Below the pieces are notes generated by a model that was not told the origin of the DNA, ran no database searches, and saw only the letters and a list, made by a program, of their open reading frames with translations. Positions 52,201-59,000 of a stretch of DNA of 64,000 bases are shown here, piece after piece (the stretch's first letter is position 1; each line of letters opens with the position of its first letter). Location of the stretch: assembly GCA_029204225.1 (NCBI GenBank), contig CM055098.1:19623303-19687302 (forward strand), read 5' to 3'. Both the position numbers and the translations under genes were made by a program. This DNA is from Diphasiastrum complanatum (Eukaryota > Streptophyta > Lycopodiopsida > Lycopodiales > Lycopodiaceae).

Positions 52201-55200
52201 TCATGCTCCAGTAGACGTACGAGTACCAAGTGAGCAATTTATTTTCCTTGAAGAAAAAGGTCAGGTAAGTATTTCATTGGAGGACCCACTGTGTCCATTA
52301 TCGCCTAAGGTTGAACAAGACAGACGTGAATCCAGACAAGAAATGCCAGAAGACAGTAAATGTAGTAAATCTTTCAGCAATTTGCAAGCGGCAAATTTCT
52401 CAGGAAATATGAATAATCTACTTGGTGGTTCTCTTAGTTGTGCCTGGGAGTTCAATGCATTTGACAGACTGGACCTTTTGTTTGGAAAGGGAGCAAAAGA
52501 TGGGGCGATGCTTATCAGAAAATGGCTGCAAGATGCCGTTAGGCAAGAAAAGTTGGATCTTCCTCGAAAGACACGTCTAGGTGCTGTAACAGTAAGTGAA
52601 CTCCAGTCTTTGGTGAAGGCATTAAGTGCAGTCCCCAAGGCTGCTATTCGCAACATGACTTTAATTCAGATAGCAAGGGCTGCAATAATGACTCTGCATG
52701 CCTCCTGTAGCTTGCGGTGGGAAGCTTTTAGGAGCGTAGAGAGCATTCTCATGCTGAGTGCGAGAGATTGCATAGAAAACCTTGCTTTGCAAATTAGAGA
52801 TCTGATAAATCATAGCATTCAGCACACTTCAAGTAAATCCCATCAGCAGCATGCAACTTTAGCTCCTTCTCAGAAGGCTAGTCTCCTCTCATTGAGAGAT
52901 TCCTTAACTGTTGCAATTGTTGCATATGCCCTTGCTGGGAAATGCGATCTTCGTTTGACAAGTGCAGATAGTCCCTTTACTTGGGATGAAGAGTACAGTC
53001 TTAAGGAAGCTGTTCTGAATGTAATTCTTGGAAGCCCGCAAGGTATATCCCTTGGCTTTCTGAAGGGACTGGAAGATGCACTCGAGGAACGTTGGAAGAA
53101 AGCTGAATTGGAAAGCAGCTTGAAAGCAGATAGTTCTCCAGTTAAACACAATGAAAGGAGCGATGATTGGACAGATGACCAGTGGGAAGGCTGGGATGAA
53201 GCAGAGGAGGAAGGGAGTGAGGCAGAAGAGTTCGGAGATATGCAGCTGAAATTGGAAGTACGTGACCGTCTTGAAGAAGTCTTCAAAATTCTCCATAGAG
53301 TAGCTGCCGCAAGAAATCGCCTTGCACTTAGTGAAAAGCTTCAGTCTCCGGATGATTTAAGCAGTTCCCTGGGCTTGCACAAGGGATTGATTTACAAGCT
53401 TATGTCTCTGATTGCTAGGAAGGCTGATGTATCTGGTTTAGAACATCATTCATCAACAGTTGGGCGCATATTTAAGAGCGGATTAGGACGTTTCGGTTTG
53501 GGGCAGGTATTCTCCCCCCTTCGAGTTTTTCCTTTGCTTGCTTGTTTCTACAGGCAGTGCAAGTTTCCTGCAGCATTTATCTTATCGTTGTTGTCTATCT
53601 AATGTATTTTTGTGACCTCACAAAGGTGTTAGTGTTTACGTCCAAGTTCTAAACATTTCCCAATCTTTATTAAGCATGATTGTCCTGCCCATCTTACATG
53701 CTATTTTTCATTTTATTGTTTCCTTGTTACCAATGCAGGTAAAGCCTAAGGTTGGCGATCAGAAAGTTCTGCTCCTTTTTGTTATTGGTGGATTTAATGC
53801 GGTGGAGGTGAGATGCCCTTCTTCGTTATCTTTACTGAGTGGACACAATAATCTGGGGATGGGAAGATTTATGGTATTCATAACACTGATTACTATAGTG
53901 TTTGTTATACTGTCATAATTCAAGTCATCTTCTATCTCATGGAAGATAAAGAATTATGAATCATTGCTAGAGTGTTTTCAGTTATTTTTCTTAATTTTGT
54001 TGATAATTTCCTTCAGGGAAGTAGCAACTTGATACCGCATTGTTGTACATCACCTGTGTGTTAAGGGGTGGCACAAAGTCTCATTTTGTAAGTAAGTACA
54101 TGCTGGTGAATCAATCTGGATACCTAGCTCGTCTGTTTGTGAATATCAGTGATAGTATCTTTTGAACTCTTAAGCTCCGAATGGACCCGGTCATACTCTG
54201 AAAAACGTACCTATGTGAAAATCTTTCAATTTCATATTGCAAAGTTTAAATCTTGATCAACAAATTGGCATTTCCTTTGATTGTGAACATCTTGATAGGC
54301 CGTCTGTTGCGTATGTCTTCACCCTGTTTCTTATGTCAGCAGATGTTCCCATTTTGCTAAATTGAATGATTTTGATATCTTTAATTCTTCGGATCCATAG
54401 AAGCTACGTGTTTTTCAGGTTGACCTCATTTTTTCATGGTAACTTCCCTTTGCCAATGTGAACCCAGTTTTGTTGTTTGAAAGTGAACTCAATTTTGCTG
54501 CTTGAAAGCTCATAAAGAAAGTAGCTGCAAAATGGACCAGGAAATAGGTCGACTGGAAAGTATTATAAGTCTCCACATGTGCAATAAGCTCTCTGCCTGC
54601 TATACATACCCGTAACTGAATGTGAGTTGGTCCTTCTTGGCCAGCCTATGCGGCATTATCATTCAGATGCTACAATTGATCAAATTTTGTAGTCTTTAAC
54701 CTATGATACTGAAAGTTGCTCTTGTATACAGTCTCTACTATTTAATGATGAATCTCAAGTTAGGAGTACAAGTGCCAAGAGTTGAACTCCTAAAGTATCC
54801 AGCTTTTACCACCCACTGTGTGGTTCATTCTATCGCTTGATATACTTTTGACAACCGCTTTTTGCACATTCTGACCTTACTGGCCTCTCTTTCCTGGCAC
54901 AGCTGTCCAATTTACCTGGACTTCTATTGCAATGATGGATCATACCCCTACAACTTTCCAGTTTTTTAATTTGTTTATTCTTTACTGTCGAACACAATTT
55001 CTTTTGTCCAATTCAATTTTTTTCCCTTTTTAAATGTGGTGCGTGTTCGGTGTCTTCACTTGTTATCAGAATAAGCTTGTTGCCTCTACTAGTTGCTGTC
55101 TTCTTCCTCAGCAAATTCTCACACAGCATTATCTGTATTTGCCAGTGCATCAGTGCTCACAACTTTTTTTGAATGTACTGTTTATTTCGTATTGTGCAAT

Positions 55201-55518
55201 TTTATAATGTTTTTTCTGAAAGTCAGATGCATGCTATTTCGATTCTCAACAGAAAAAAGAAAGAATCAAATGTGGGAAAGTGAAGTGATAATCTCTAAGT
55301 CAGACTGACACAGTTTCTTTTTTGTTTCAAGAGGAATCATTTACCTCGATAGTTTATATAATTTCTCTAGAATGCTATAATTTGTGTTGCAGGTTCGTGA
55401 AGCCAGGGAGGCCCTTGCATCAGCTCCTGGAGGAATTGAACTTTTGTTTGGAGGGACGACATTACTTACTCCTGACCACATGTATGACCTCATGCTGGGG
55501 TCATGTCGATCTTCGTAA
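29511..55518 (+). CDS. MIP3: MIP3-like Sec1/Munc18-family protein (SCFD2 type), 7 exons, 883 aa
   Basis: Seen: seven exons (29511-29576, 29938-30081, 48359-48511, 50770-51276, 51920-53506, 53739-53807, 55393-55518) with GT-AG borders join without a stop into 883 codons. The order is N-terminal Sec1 segment with LVYLDEGAGEAFHFMGGLPF and RSVCSLENA; IIITSRLLSDSHRYILRCL; IIDRSLDLITPSCHGDS (about 331-347); an acidic W-rich insert DDWTDDQWEGWDE (about 704); STVGRIFKSGLGRFGLGQ; and the end GGTTLLTPDHMYDLMLGS. Known: this matches Arabidopsis MIP3 (At2g42700, about 838 aa), a partner of MAG2/RINT1 in the ER tethering complex for Golgi-to-ER transport. All introns are phase 0. Intron 2 spans 18,277 bp of nested retroelements. 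No inactivating change was found. Confidence 0.92.
29938..30081 (+). CDS. MIP3: MIP3 exon 2 (48 codons)
   Basis: Acceptor tgtttacag/TTT and donor TCG/gtaaat. It encodes the conserved ALVYLDEGAGEAFHFMGG and LENARPYDS of the Sec1-fold N-terminal domain. It is followed by the giant intron 2. Confidence 0.9.
30082..30437. other. MIP3: Start of MIP3 intron 2, no element recognised
   Basis: Follows the exon 2 donor. No LTR or coding motif before the LTR that begins at about 30438. Confidence 0.4.
30438..30920 (-). repeat. LTR family A (left end approximate)
   Basis: The right end ...aaatataaca is followed by tcccttctcccctc, the complement of a polypurine tract, so this is the 3' LTR of a minus-strand element. 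About 350 bp match 47115-47484 in the same orientation, for example ttacaaagatcaccRcaggc and gtaaataattg. A chromodomain fragment lies just inside, which points to a gypsy chromovirus LTR. Confidence 0.6.
30960..31070 (-). pseudogene. Chromodomain fragment fused behind copia RT
   Basis: The minus strand, in frame with the copia RT above, reads ALVRRERCLCNHMIHEYLVA then WRGRPLFNAT, a TAG, and ETVP. EYLV.W.G.P...ATWE is the chromodomain signature of gypsy chromovirus integrases, here with ATW changed to a stop. It abuts the polypurine tract and LTR of family A, so the copia body has a chromovirus 3' end. Confidence 0.55.
33775..33918 (+). mobile_element. 144-bp TG..CA mini-element carrying a tRNA-like core
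   Basis: Seen: TGTTGGAATATCC at the left and GGATTTCTAACA at the right are imperfect inverted ends. The insert is flanked by the 5-bp direct repeat AGAAG (33770-33774 and 33919-33923). It lies in the gag frame of copia element A, between the ETRPS and FDELN codons, which would be contiguous without it. TG..CA ends and a 5-bp duplication fit an LTR-type insertion, so this looks like a solo LTR of a very short (TRIM/SMART-like) element. A MITE with 5-bp duplication is the alternative. A 72-nt tRNA-like sequence fills its centre. Confidence 0.75.
33817..33888 (+). tRNA. tRNA-like sequence with intact A and B boxes, degenerate anticodon arm
   Basis: Seen: 72 nt. The acceptor strands GGGCGGA/TCTGTCC pair fully with two G-U. 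The D arm is GCTC-AGTGGTA-GAGC, and the T arm CTGGG-TTCGAAT-CCTAG has one G-U. The A box TAGCTCAGTGG and B box GGTTCGAATCC match the RNA polymerase III consensus. The anticodon arm (TCCCATCCGGTATGAGGGA) does not close normally and position 33 is not U, so no anticodon can be trusted and it is unlikely to be a working tRNA. It sits inside the 144-bp mini-element. Confidence 0.55.
34118..34228 (+). pseudogene. Small + strand copia fragment (integrase-RT linker)
   Basis: The + frame reads HQGESSDQAPAVRRSVRQRQ then QLDCFIPQAF. RRS.R.R.QP before an aromatic/proline stretch is the usual linker between copia integrase and RT. It is wedged in opposite orientation between minus-strand elements A and B. 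Confidence 0.4.
34229..35383 (-). pseudogene. Ty1/copia gag and protease (element B)
   Basis: Seen: the minus frame 35383-34535 encodes gag: MIKNLLIAKGLWEVVNGDEE, KMFQVKNAAKVVYLRNQLSI, LLTNHLTKIKDLREELLSID, FDELVGLLLQEEQTRINFGE. A knuckle region follows (CHYCKKFG...KECRKR, broken by a frame change at about 34670), then a protease start with DWVID.GATRHMTYN (about 34390-34350) ending at about 34229. Integrase, RT and the 3' LTR are absent here. Element C at 41483-44345 is a close relative in the opposite orientation. Confidence 0.85.
35384..36042 (-). other. Leader of copia element B
   Basis: Sequence between primer-binding site and gag with no coding recognised. The word gggcgccct recurs three times (about 35722, 35869, 36010 with variants). 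Confidence 0.5.
36043..36055 (-). other. Retrotransposon primer-binding site (tRNA-iMet)
   Basis: ggctctgatacca is the exact complement of TGGTATCAGAGCC. The LTR starts directly at 36056 with TGTAGGAAATAG. Confidence 0.85.
36056..36494 (-). repeat. 5' LTR of copia element B (right end approximate)
   Basis: Starts TGTAGGAAATAGAAGCC at the primer-binding site. In minus orientation it has a TATATATA box (complement of cacacatatatatagtcc at about 36210). It contains ttgactattggctatccaac words repeated three times. The far end is put at ggttacaca by the CA rule only. Confidence 0.55.
36495..36879. other. No recognised feature
   Basis: Between LTR B and the chimeric copia frame. It contains a CT-rich stretch and ends where the protease of element D breaks off. 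Confidence 0.35.
36880..37788 (-). pseudogene. Permuted copia frame: RT fused to gag and protease, 302 codons
   Basis: Seen: one open minus frame. Residues 1-127 are RT: KARLVAKGYVQQDGIDYEET, MRTILSFVAQFSRDIQQMNV, KSAFLNGFLEEEFCMEQ, DKALYGLKYA. From residue 128 it is gag: YQNFVMMISEREKIPTYEEV, LLLQEEMRRVNLSKREDFQE, the intact knuckle CNYCGKYGHFAFECRKK, then protease WYIDSGASKHMT at about 270-281. Canonical copia order is gag-PR-INT-RT, so RT before gag is permuted. The join YGLKYA/YQNFV is clean and in frame. Inferred: deletion between the RT of one copy and the gag of a following tandem copy. The region upstream (37789-39075) is the matching integrase. It is not expected to work, since RT is truncated before YVDD. 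Confidence 0.85.
37789..39075 (-). pseudogene. Ty1/copia integrase of element D, decayed
   Basis: Seen on the minus strand: ILELVHTHLCGP (about 39050), YFMVFIDDYS, KRQFASTETPQQNGV (about 38790), METARSMLKGKNLPNSFWDD, TIFFLNRSPTKAVENRTPKQ, LRVFGRIAYAHIPKDMRSKL, CLMLGYDDQEKGYRLYGIEG and SRDI (38732-38390), then a broken linker. A tandem repeat of the segment around 38000-38180 (GACTCTCCGTGTTC versus GACTCCCTGTTCC and the following CATCTYTGATGGTCTCATAGTA) lies in the linker. Close relative of element A. Confidence 0.8.
39076..39595. other. Unassigned, GC-richer sequence
   Basis: It starts where copia element D stops. No domain recognised. It may be part of the + strand gypsy element whose chromodomain follows. 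Confidence 0.3.
39596..39752 (+). pseudogene. Gypsy chromovirus chromodomain fragment
   Basis: The + frame reads CRRQVQYLVQWDGRPLEEAT then WEP before a TGA at about 39750. V.YLV.W.G.P..EATWEP is the chromodomain at the C-terminus of chromovirus integrases. The rest of pol is missing upstream. The likely 3' LTR follows. Confidence 0.65.
39753..40397 (+). repeat. Probable 3' region and LTR of the + strand chromovirus
   Basis: Non-coding sequence after the chromodomain with a possible LTR start TGTTGTGACGAC at 39842 and a TATA-like ccatatatagggcagc at about 40213. It is cut off by the copia E LTR near 40398. No partner LTR is in the window. Confidence 0.4.
40398..40698 (-). repeat. 3' LTR of copia element E, truncated
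   Basis: Ends gggagaataatgcaaca at 40698, followed by ctcccccttaacc, the complement of the polypurine tract. It shares tgtatttctgcagactgt and gatgtagattagc words with the LTR at 8488-9488 but is only about 300 bp, so its U5 side is lost. Confidence 0.6.
40699..41482 (-). pseudogene. Copia element E, RT end and RNase H
   Basis: Seen: a 222-codon minus frame: LMVGSLEYAMICTRLDIAFV, ITHWKALIRVMRYIRATMDL, GYSDASWGGDVDTRKSTSGF, TSIALSSIESEYITASQATK, CDNQSAIALSADPKFHSKSK, HYVKSKVLDKEVNLQYYRMQ. Before it the frame reads MEPGLKLSNDQCPQTLDV and a stop. Known: the D.....E....D pattern of copia RNase H is complete (SDASWGG, ESEY, CDNQSA). The polypurine tract and LTR follow to the left. The remainder of E resumes at 44322 after the reversed element C. 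Confidence 0.9.
41483..44345 (+). pseudogene. Ty1/copia element C, + strand, with internal deletions
   Basis: Seen: an LTR end ...gattcctaca and primer-binding site TGGTATCAGAAT (41542-41553); gag QLSTLKMQEGDTLSNHLMKI, LLQEEQTRINFGEQEDQAFF; knuckle CHYCKKFGHHIKECRKK; protease DWVIDSRATRHMTHH (DSG reads DSR); LAKLWHARYGHLNFGSLN; CEGCILGKFQRKPF; integrase LIHSDVCGPVRTESIGKCKY, ILRTHRGGEY (usual SDRGGEY), YTPQQNGVAERKNRTIMEMA; then RT only from CYMLMILSS/ILLYVDDIIITSS through FYLGLKFLQGKAGIFITQQQ to SVSLMSQFMHAPLTSHWKAL; RNase H GFCDSDWGGDQDTRRSTSGH and KKQPTVATSSS. The N-terminal half of RT is deleted at about 43665. Reading frame changes at about 41900, 42230, 42750 and 43680. It lies inside element E in opposite orientation. 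Confidence 0.9.
44322..45960 (-). pseudogene. Copia element E, integrase and RT start
   Basis: Seen on the minus strand: CHSCIVGKQTKI (about 45895), YFITFIDEYLRRTSVCFIKQ, ALRSDNRGEYISTEFKEYCL (45780-45514); a frame change; TLVEAAKCMLAHATLSKFFW, IAYIQNRCTTKGLSEKTRYE, LRVFACLAYAQIPQDIRKKL, SRRSTRERRPPIRYIEE (45553-44861); RT DCKWIFQIKYKAAGSIDQRK, LEVHQMDVQRTYLNEVIEED, a deletion, CLKQSARAWFQRIDTFLIDH, FIIITFYVDDTLLFSNSVEL and KDDLRM. The catalytic YVDD is intact. It breaks at 44322 where element C joins it, and resumes at 41482 about 60 residues further on. Confidence 0.88.
45961..46480. other. Unassigned GC-rich segment
   Basis: Both strands carry frames above 100 codons (46123-46485 +, 46003-46430 -), but neither has a recognisable domain and both look compositionally biased (K/G/E versus S/P/L). 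It may be the downstream part of the L1 fragment at 46481. Confidence 0.3.
46481..46870 (-). pseudogene. L1-type LINE reverse transcriptase fragment
   Basis: The minus strand reads GLIKLPKKPLPLALSDF, a TAG, PLTMLNTFYKIMAKAMALHL then SPLLAL, and after a frame change VLRKVIPSWTPSLIFGPRLF. Known: G.I.LIPK......D(F/W)RP...LN..YKI.AK.LA.RL...L is the first RT block of plant L1 elements, followed by GF..GR.I.D..L. It is only about 130 codons, with a stop and a shift. It is a different LINE lineage from 11628-14672. Confidence 0.6.
47115..47484 (-). repeat. LTR family A, second copy
   Basis: Matches 30490-30920 in the same orientation (rccttgacacatR.caag, tgtgtcactcata, gtcatgtttgacc, ttacaaagatcacc). 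It ends ...ctggaaca at 47484. A 17-bp word gtttgcatagccgacac is duplicated just outside at 47100-47133. Either a truncated solo LTR or the LTR of the gag remnant to its right. Confidence 0.6.
47485..47712 (-). pseudogene. Degenerate retrotransposon gag knuckle
   Basis: The minus frame reads FCYYYNSPRHIARVQQKSSR then YEKKKDCKPSKHSLIGGKRR. This looks like CYYC...GHIA..C with the second and fourth metal ligands changed to Y and Q. It sits directly against LTR family A, so almost all of the element between is deleted. Confidence 0.45.
47713..48358. other. MIP3: End of MIP3 intron 2
   Basis: No element recognised. It ends in the exon 3 acceptor tattgcag. Confidence 0.4.
48359..48511 (+). CDS. MIP3: MIP3 exon 3 (51 codons)
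   Basis: Acceptor tattgcag/GCA and donor GAG/gtaagt. It encodes IIITSRLLSDSHRYILRCLR then NVQLLTIFSSVSE, matching the ITSRLL.DAHRYILRCL block of MIP3. It is short and 18 kb from exon 2, so automated gene models may miss it. Confidence 0.92.
48575..48740 (-). mobile_element. LINE 3' end on a (GA)n tract, in MIP3 intron 3
   Basis: (GA)n at 48575-48602 is followed by tttataaatgtcttctaatg and ccaaaaggcacataagacca, and then by a second diverged copy, attaatgtcatcagtgtacc then aaaggtaaataagac. Both match the 3' untranslated segment of the LINE at 11628-11703. The doubled segment suggests an internal repeat in the LINE 3' region or two insertions. Confidence 0.7.
49189..49745 (-). mobile_element. 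LINE 3' fragment with (TC)n tail, in MIP3 intron 3
   Basis: (GA)n at 49189-49248 is followed by tctttattgtccatgaaagc, taaaaggcatataagactaa and atagtacatgtcaagtgtg, close to the LINE 3' segment at 11640-11703. Further in, 49745-49600 on the minus strand reads SRRCSRADTESEALSEHESD then IPFHN, which resembles the RT protein's C-terminus (SCRRQRSEVPIGSDSDGEAE then IPNSF). It is therefore a 5'-truncated copy of the same family, about 500 bp long. Confidence 0.7.
49765..49850 (-). mobile_element. Possible third LINE 3' end on (GA)n
   Basis: An interrupted (GA)n with GTGA units (49765-49814) is followed by aaatctttactaatatctgc. Only about 20 bp resemble the family 3' segment. It lies at the 5' end of the copy at 49189, as if one truncated copy inserted beside another. 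Confidence 0.35.
49851..50769. other. MIP3: Rest of MIP3 intron 3
   Basis: T-rich intronic sequence. The 70-codon + frame at 50533-50745 has no splice-bounded exon features and no family match. It ends in the exon 4 acceptor gtgtttcag. Confidence 0.4.
50770..51276 (+). CDS. MIP3: MIP3 exon 4 (169 codons)
   Basis: Acceptor gtgtttcag/GAC and donor CAG/gtcggt. It encodes PGTPLGTDAYAEYKNLLLQD, a polar linker, then FVLPSGAAIAEAPLL and PPGAILLAFFLQHLGSQ. The final 38 bases and the adjoining intron are duplicated at 51626-51850, giving a second, decoy donor. Confidence 0.9.
51239..51850 (+). repeat. Tandem duplication spanning the end of MIP3 exon 4 and its donor
   Basis: 51239-51505 and 51626-51850 are diverged copies. 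Both start tccttctggctttYKttctc and include acatttagggtcgcaggtYg, so the second carries the last 38 bases of exon 4 plus a duplicate GT donor. Both end ttcttggggtctttgtg. Copy 2 lacks about 25 bp after tgttcaaagc and about 10 bp near the end. The unit including the 120-bp spacer is about 387 bp. Confidence 0.9.
51920..53506 (+). CDS. MIP3: MIP3 exon 5 (529 codons)
   Basis: Acceptor gttgtgcag/TTG and donor CAG/gtattc. This is the main exon: LDLKFEVFTLGRLARAVGKF, the SM-family signature IDRSLDLITPSCHGDS, the long helical middle region, the acidic tryptophan-rich segment, and VGRIFKSGLGRFGLGQ at the end. Confidence 0.95.
53739..53807 (+). CDS. MIP3: MIP3 exon 6 (23 codons)
   Basis: Acceptor caatgcag/GTA and donor GAG/gtgaga. 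It encodes VKPKVGDQKVLLLFVIGGFN then AVE, the conserved strand preceding the C-terminal domain. Confidence 0.92.
53808..55392. other. MIP3: MIP3 intron 6
   Basis: 1,585 bp of T-rich intron. No transposon domain recognised. It ends in tttgtgttgcag. Confidence 0.6.
55393..55518 (+). CDS. MIP3: MIP3 exon 7 (41 codons and stop)
   Basis: Acceptor tgttgcag/GTT. It encodes VREAREALASAPGGIELLFG, then GTTLLTPDHMYDLMLGSCRS and S before TAA at 55516-55518. Confidence 0.92.
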   Translation, partial: VREAREALASAPGGIELLFGGTTLLTPDHMYDLMLGSCRSS

Positions 55519-55837
55519 ACAGGAAGGTTTCCAATTACGGATGCTTTTTGGCTTGAAAATGGATTTCTTGGTTGAAAATTGGAGAGGAATACCTTTTGTG
55601 AAGCACATGGTGTTCTTACAACCAAAATTGTATCTATTGGATGGACTTGGCGCACAAGTAAGATTTCCTATCATGCAATTCAGGAGCGAATAGGTGGAAG
55701 TGCTCTGCTCCAAATAAAATTGGAATTACTGTATTTTAATATTCTCAAGGTGAAGGCTGATATAAACTGCAGCATTCCCTCCAAACGGAAGCACGGCTAA
55801 TTTTTGGACCAATTATGCTAAGTTTTTTAATGGAATC
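55519..55837 (+). terminator. MIP3: MIP3 3' untranslated region with polyadenylation signal
   Basis: AATAAA at 55713-55718 lies 195 bp after the stop codon in T-rich sequence, a plausible plant near-upstream element. A GTAAG at about 55660 could be a donor for an intron in the 3' UTR, but no acceptor-exon pair is certain. Confidence 0.45.
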
Positions 55838-56005
55838 TCACGGTTTCCATGCAGGATGTTCAATCTGAGGATCATGAACGTCACCATCTTAATGTAAGGT
55901 ACCAACATTCACATCTGCTCATCACGGTTTCCATGCAGGATGTTCAATCTCAGGATCATGAACGTTGCCATCTTAATAAGGTACCAACATTCACATCTGC
56001 TTATA
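55838..56005 (+). repeat. Two tandem copies of an 84-bp exon-like unit
   Basis: Unit tcacggtttccatgcag/gatgttcaatctSaggatcatg... repeated at 55838-55921 and 55922-56005. Each copy has a good acceptor (tttccatgcag), an open 39-nt body (DVQSEDHERHHLN in copy 1) and, in copy 1, a donor gtaagg. Copy 2 has lost bases at the donor (ttaataaggtacc). Confidence 0.75.
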
Positions 56006-59000
56006 GATTTCATTGGGAGTACACCATGAAGTTAGTTGCTATGGCCTTACATTCAAGTATTTTCTTCTTGTCTTCTTTACCACCACCTGGCACCACTTGG
56101 GCACACCTGTGTGTAGGAATAGCCTTGCATTGGATTGCTTATTGAATTTTGATGTGTGCTGACAAGTTTTTGTACACATATATTTGGCTAAAGTTCAATG
56201 ACATTCTTTTTTTCATTGGAGAGATTCACATAATATACTGGACAAGTTATGGATATGCAATCAGGGTTTATACACGGGCCTCATCAATTCCATACAAACC
56301 CTGAAATACATTTATTGAATTTATTAAACAGGGACCTCATGAATTTCACCTGGAAGGCTTAAAAGTGCATTGATTCATATTGCACACAGCATAGCTTCCT
56401 GGAAGGTTCCTCCAGGTGAGCCATAGAGCAAATATGAAATACCACTGGGTGTGTCTTTGTTTAGAATTGATGGTTATCGAGTTTTCAGCTTCTTCAGGGT
56501 TGAGTTCTAAGGTGAGGTCTAAGGCAGCGTTCCTTTGTAGGAGGGCATACAAGGCAGCCTATTGTCATCTATTGAGATCTTCATAGGAAAATTAGTATCA
56601 TTTGAAATTTTATCGTCAATCTTTCAAATTTGATATGTTATGTGGTGAATATATATAATTATAACTTGGTGTTAGAGCCCTTTTCTGGGAAGAGGATACA
56701 CTTTTCTGAACTCTAGGCCACATAGGAGCGTCTGTTATTATCCTACAAATCTTGCTATGTCTTCTGATACCCACTTTGGAGAAAAATAAATTGGACCGAC
56801 AAATAGAGGTTCTTTTAAGAGGAAAGACTCCCTTTGAATTCTACTACCATCAAGAGGAGGTTGTATAAATTGAACTTGAGAAGATTCCTTGGTTTTTTAA
56901 ATTTACCTTTAGGATGCACTAGTGCAAATTCTTGTTACATAATGGGATCATTGAGCACTACAAAGACTTCGACACAGCCAATAGAGAGGCTGTTGCTAAA
57001 TTTCTTACGGTCATGGAAGTGAGGAGATATTTTAGGAAAGAAGAGTTCATGGCAATGAAATATAAAAAAAATGATGGGATATGCAGAAGAGTCTTGACTA
57101 GGAAGGATTTGAAAAACGAGAACACTGCATGATTTTATATCAACTTTTGGTCACATCCTTAAGCTCTAATGAAAAAGACTTTCGGATACACTTTTTTTTT
57201 ATTACACATGGTTTTGGGTGGTGGTAAATTGAAATCTATTTCATCGTAAGTATATTCAAAATTTCTAAAGTATGATCTCAAGTTTAGAATATTTGTAATA
57301 AAGGTCTTGTTCCCCCTCATGTTGGTAAAATTTGGTATTAATTTAAAATTATGATTTTGCAACTCGACAAGGCTTATTGAGGTATAAATACTAGTCACAA
57401 CATTAATGTTCACATGGTATATAAAACATGCGAGGAGTAATTTGTAGCAAGTTTAGATTGCTATTGGTATGAGCATGTTAATTTTTAAGTTCATCTTGTA
57501 ATCTCATTCTTGGTTTTGTCGCAGTGGAAATTTGATTTTCTAAGCATGCGAGTGTATTTTCGACATGGGATTCGATCAATAAGGTACTTGGAATGTGCTG
57601 CTCGCAAATAAATGACCATTTGATGTTTACATCACAAAAGCTAACCTGCTTTGATAAACCTGAAGAGAATTTTTAAATTTGGAAAGAAACTCCAAATTAC
57701 TCTTCAAACAAATTTTAAGATTAGTAAGCATTGTAAAAATATACCTGAAGAGGTCTAGCATAGTTATGAGGTTGAATTGGAGTGCACGTTGCACCCGATG
57801 GTTAAATTTGGAGAAGATATGTATTTACATTGGACCTCCATGTACTCAAATTGGTAAGGTTCATTTTCTAGGATGGCGATTTCACTTCATATATAGTGCA
57901 AGCGCAAGCGTTAGTTTGAGTTGTATGTGTAAAATGGTTTAAATTCTAAACTCGCTTGTTTTAAAAGTACGTATATTTGTTTTGCGATTTAATGTGTGTG
58001 AATTTTGCCCATGCCAAGAATCCTCTACCACCACCCCACATAGGGGTGGATTAGTGGTAGCTATTTGAACAAGTTGGACAACAATTACATTATATATAGA
58101 TATTATATGCTTTGAGGTTGTATGTGGACTTGAAAGGTCTAGGAATTTGAGTATAAGGATAAGTTGATGTTGTTTTGAACATTTATTATGAGATTCTACA
58201 TGATAACTTACAAGGCATGTACGCATCCTTACAAGTAATATTCTTAATAGAGGGCTTTGAGGGGGCCCAGCCTTCAATGGGGACTTTTGCTTTTAAAAAT
58301 GTGTTGAGATCTTGTAATGAATCAAATTGATGTTTCACAATATAGACCTCTATAATTGTATTTAAACAATGGGAAAAACAGGTTTTAATCATAGAATCGT
58401 GCTGGAGAGGGCATGTGCATTGATTGCTGCCTCTTGTACCACTAGATTGGGGTCATTTGAATAGATAGTGTAATAATTCCAACGTCCTTTGAAAGTGAAT
58501 TTGATTACTCCTCCGAGACTTCCCTGGTGACACCCCAACACAAGGGTTTGCGGGGTGCGCTAACCCCCAATGTGAAACGGTACGACCTATATACAATTGA
58601 ACAAGTGATGGACATGTAAAGTTGCTTGCTGTGAAGGTTCTTTTTGAAAAAGGTTATGTCTGCGAAGGTTTTGAACTTTCAACAAGTCTTAGAATATGAA
58701 ACGTACAATAAATCCATCTTCTATATGTCAATAACTCTCACAAAGGTGAGGGTAGACTCTAACTAGTGAGCAGGCCAAGTGAAGGTTATGCAAAGGTTAC
58801 TTGTGTGGACAATCATCTATGTAAACGTTTACTAGTCTAGCGAGGGTTCTTTTGGACTGAAATTTTGTCAAACACTAAGAACCTTCACTGAACTTTGTTC
58901 GAGTAAACTCACTTTTGTGGAACTAATTGAAGACTTAAAATTATCAAAAAGAACTCACAGACCACACATAATACGGATCAACAAAGTATGAACCAATAGC

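Noticed and set aside
56666-56680. Primer-binding-site-like ttggtgttagagccc
   Set aside because: Two mismatches and no LTR end or gag beside it.
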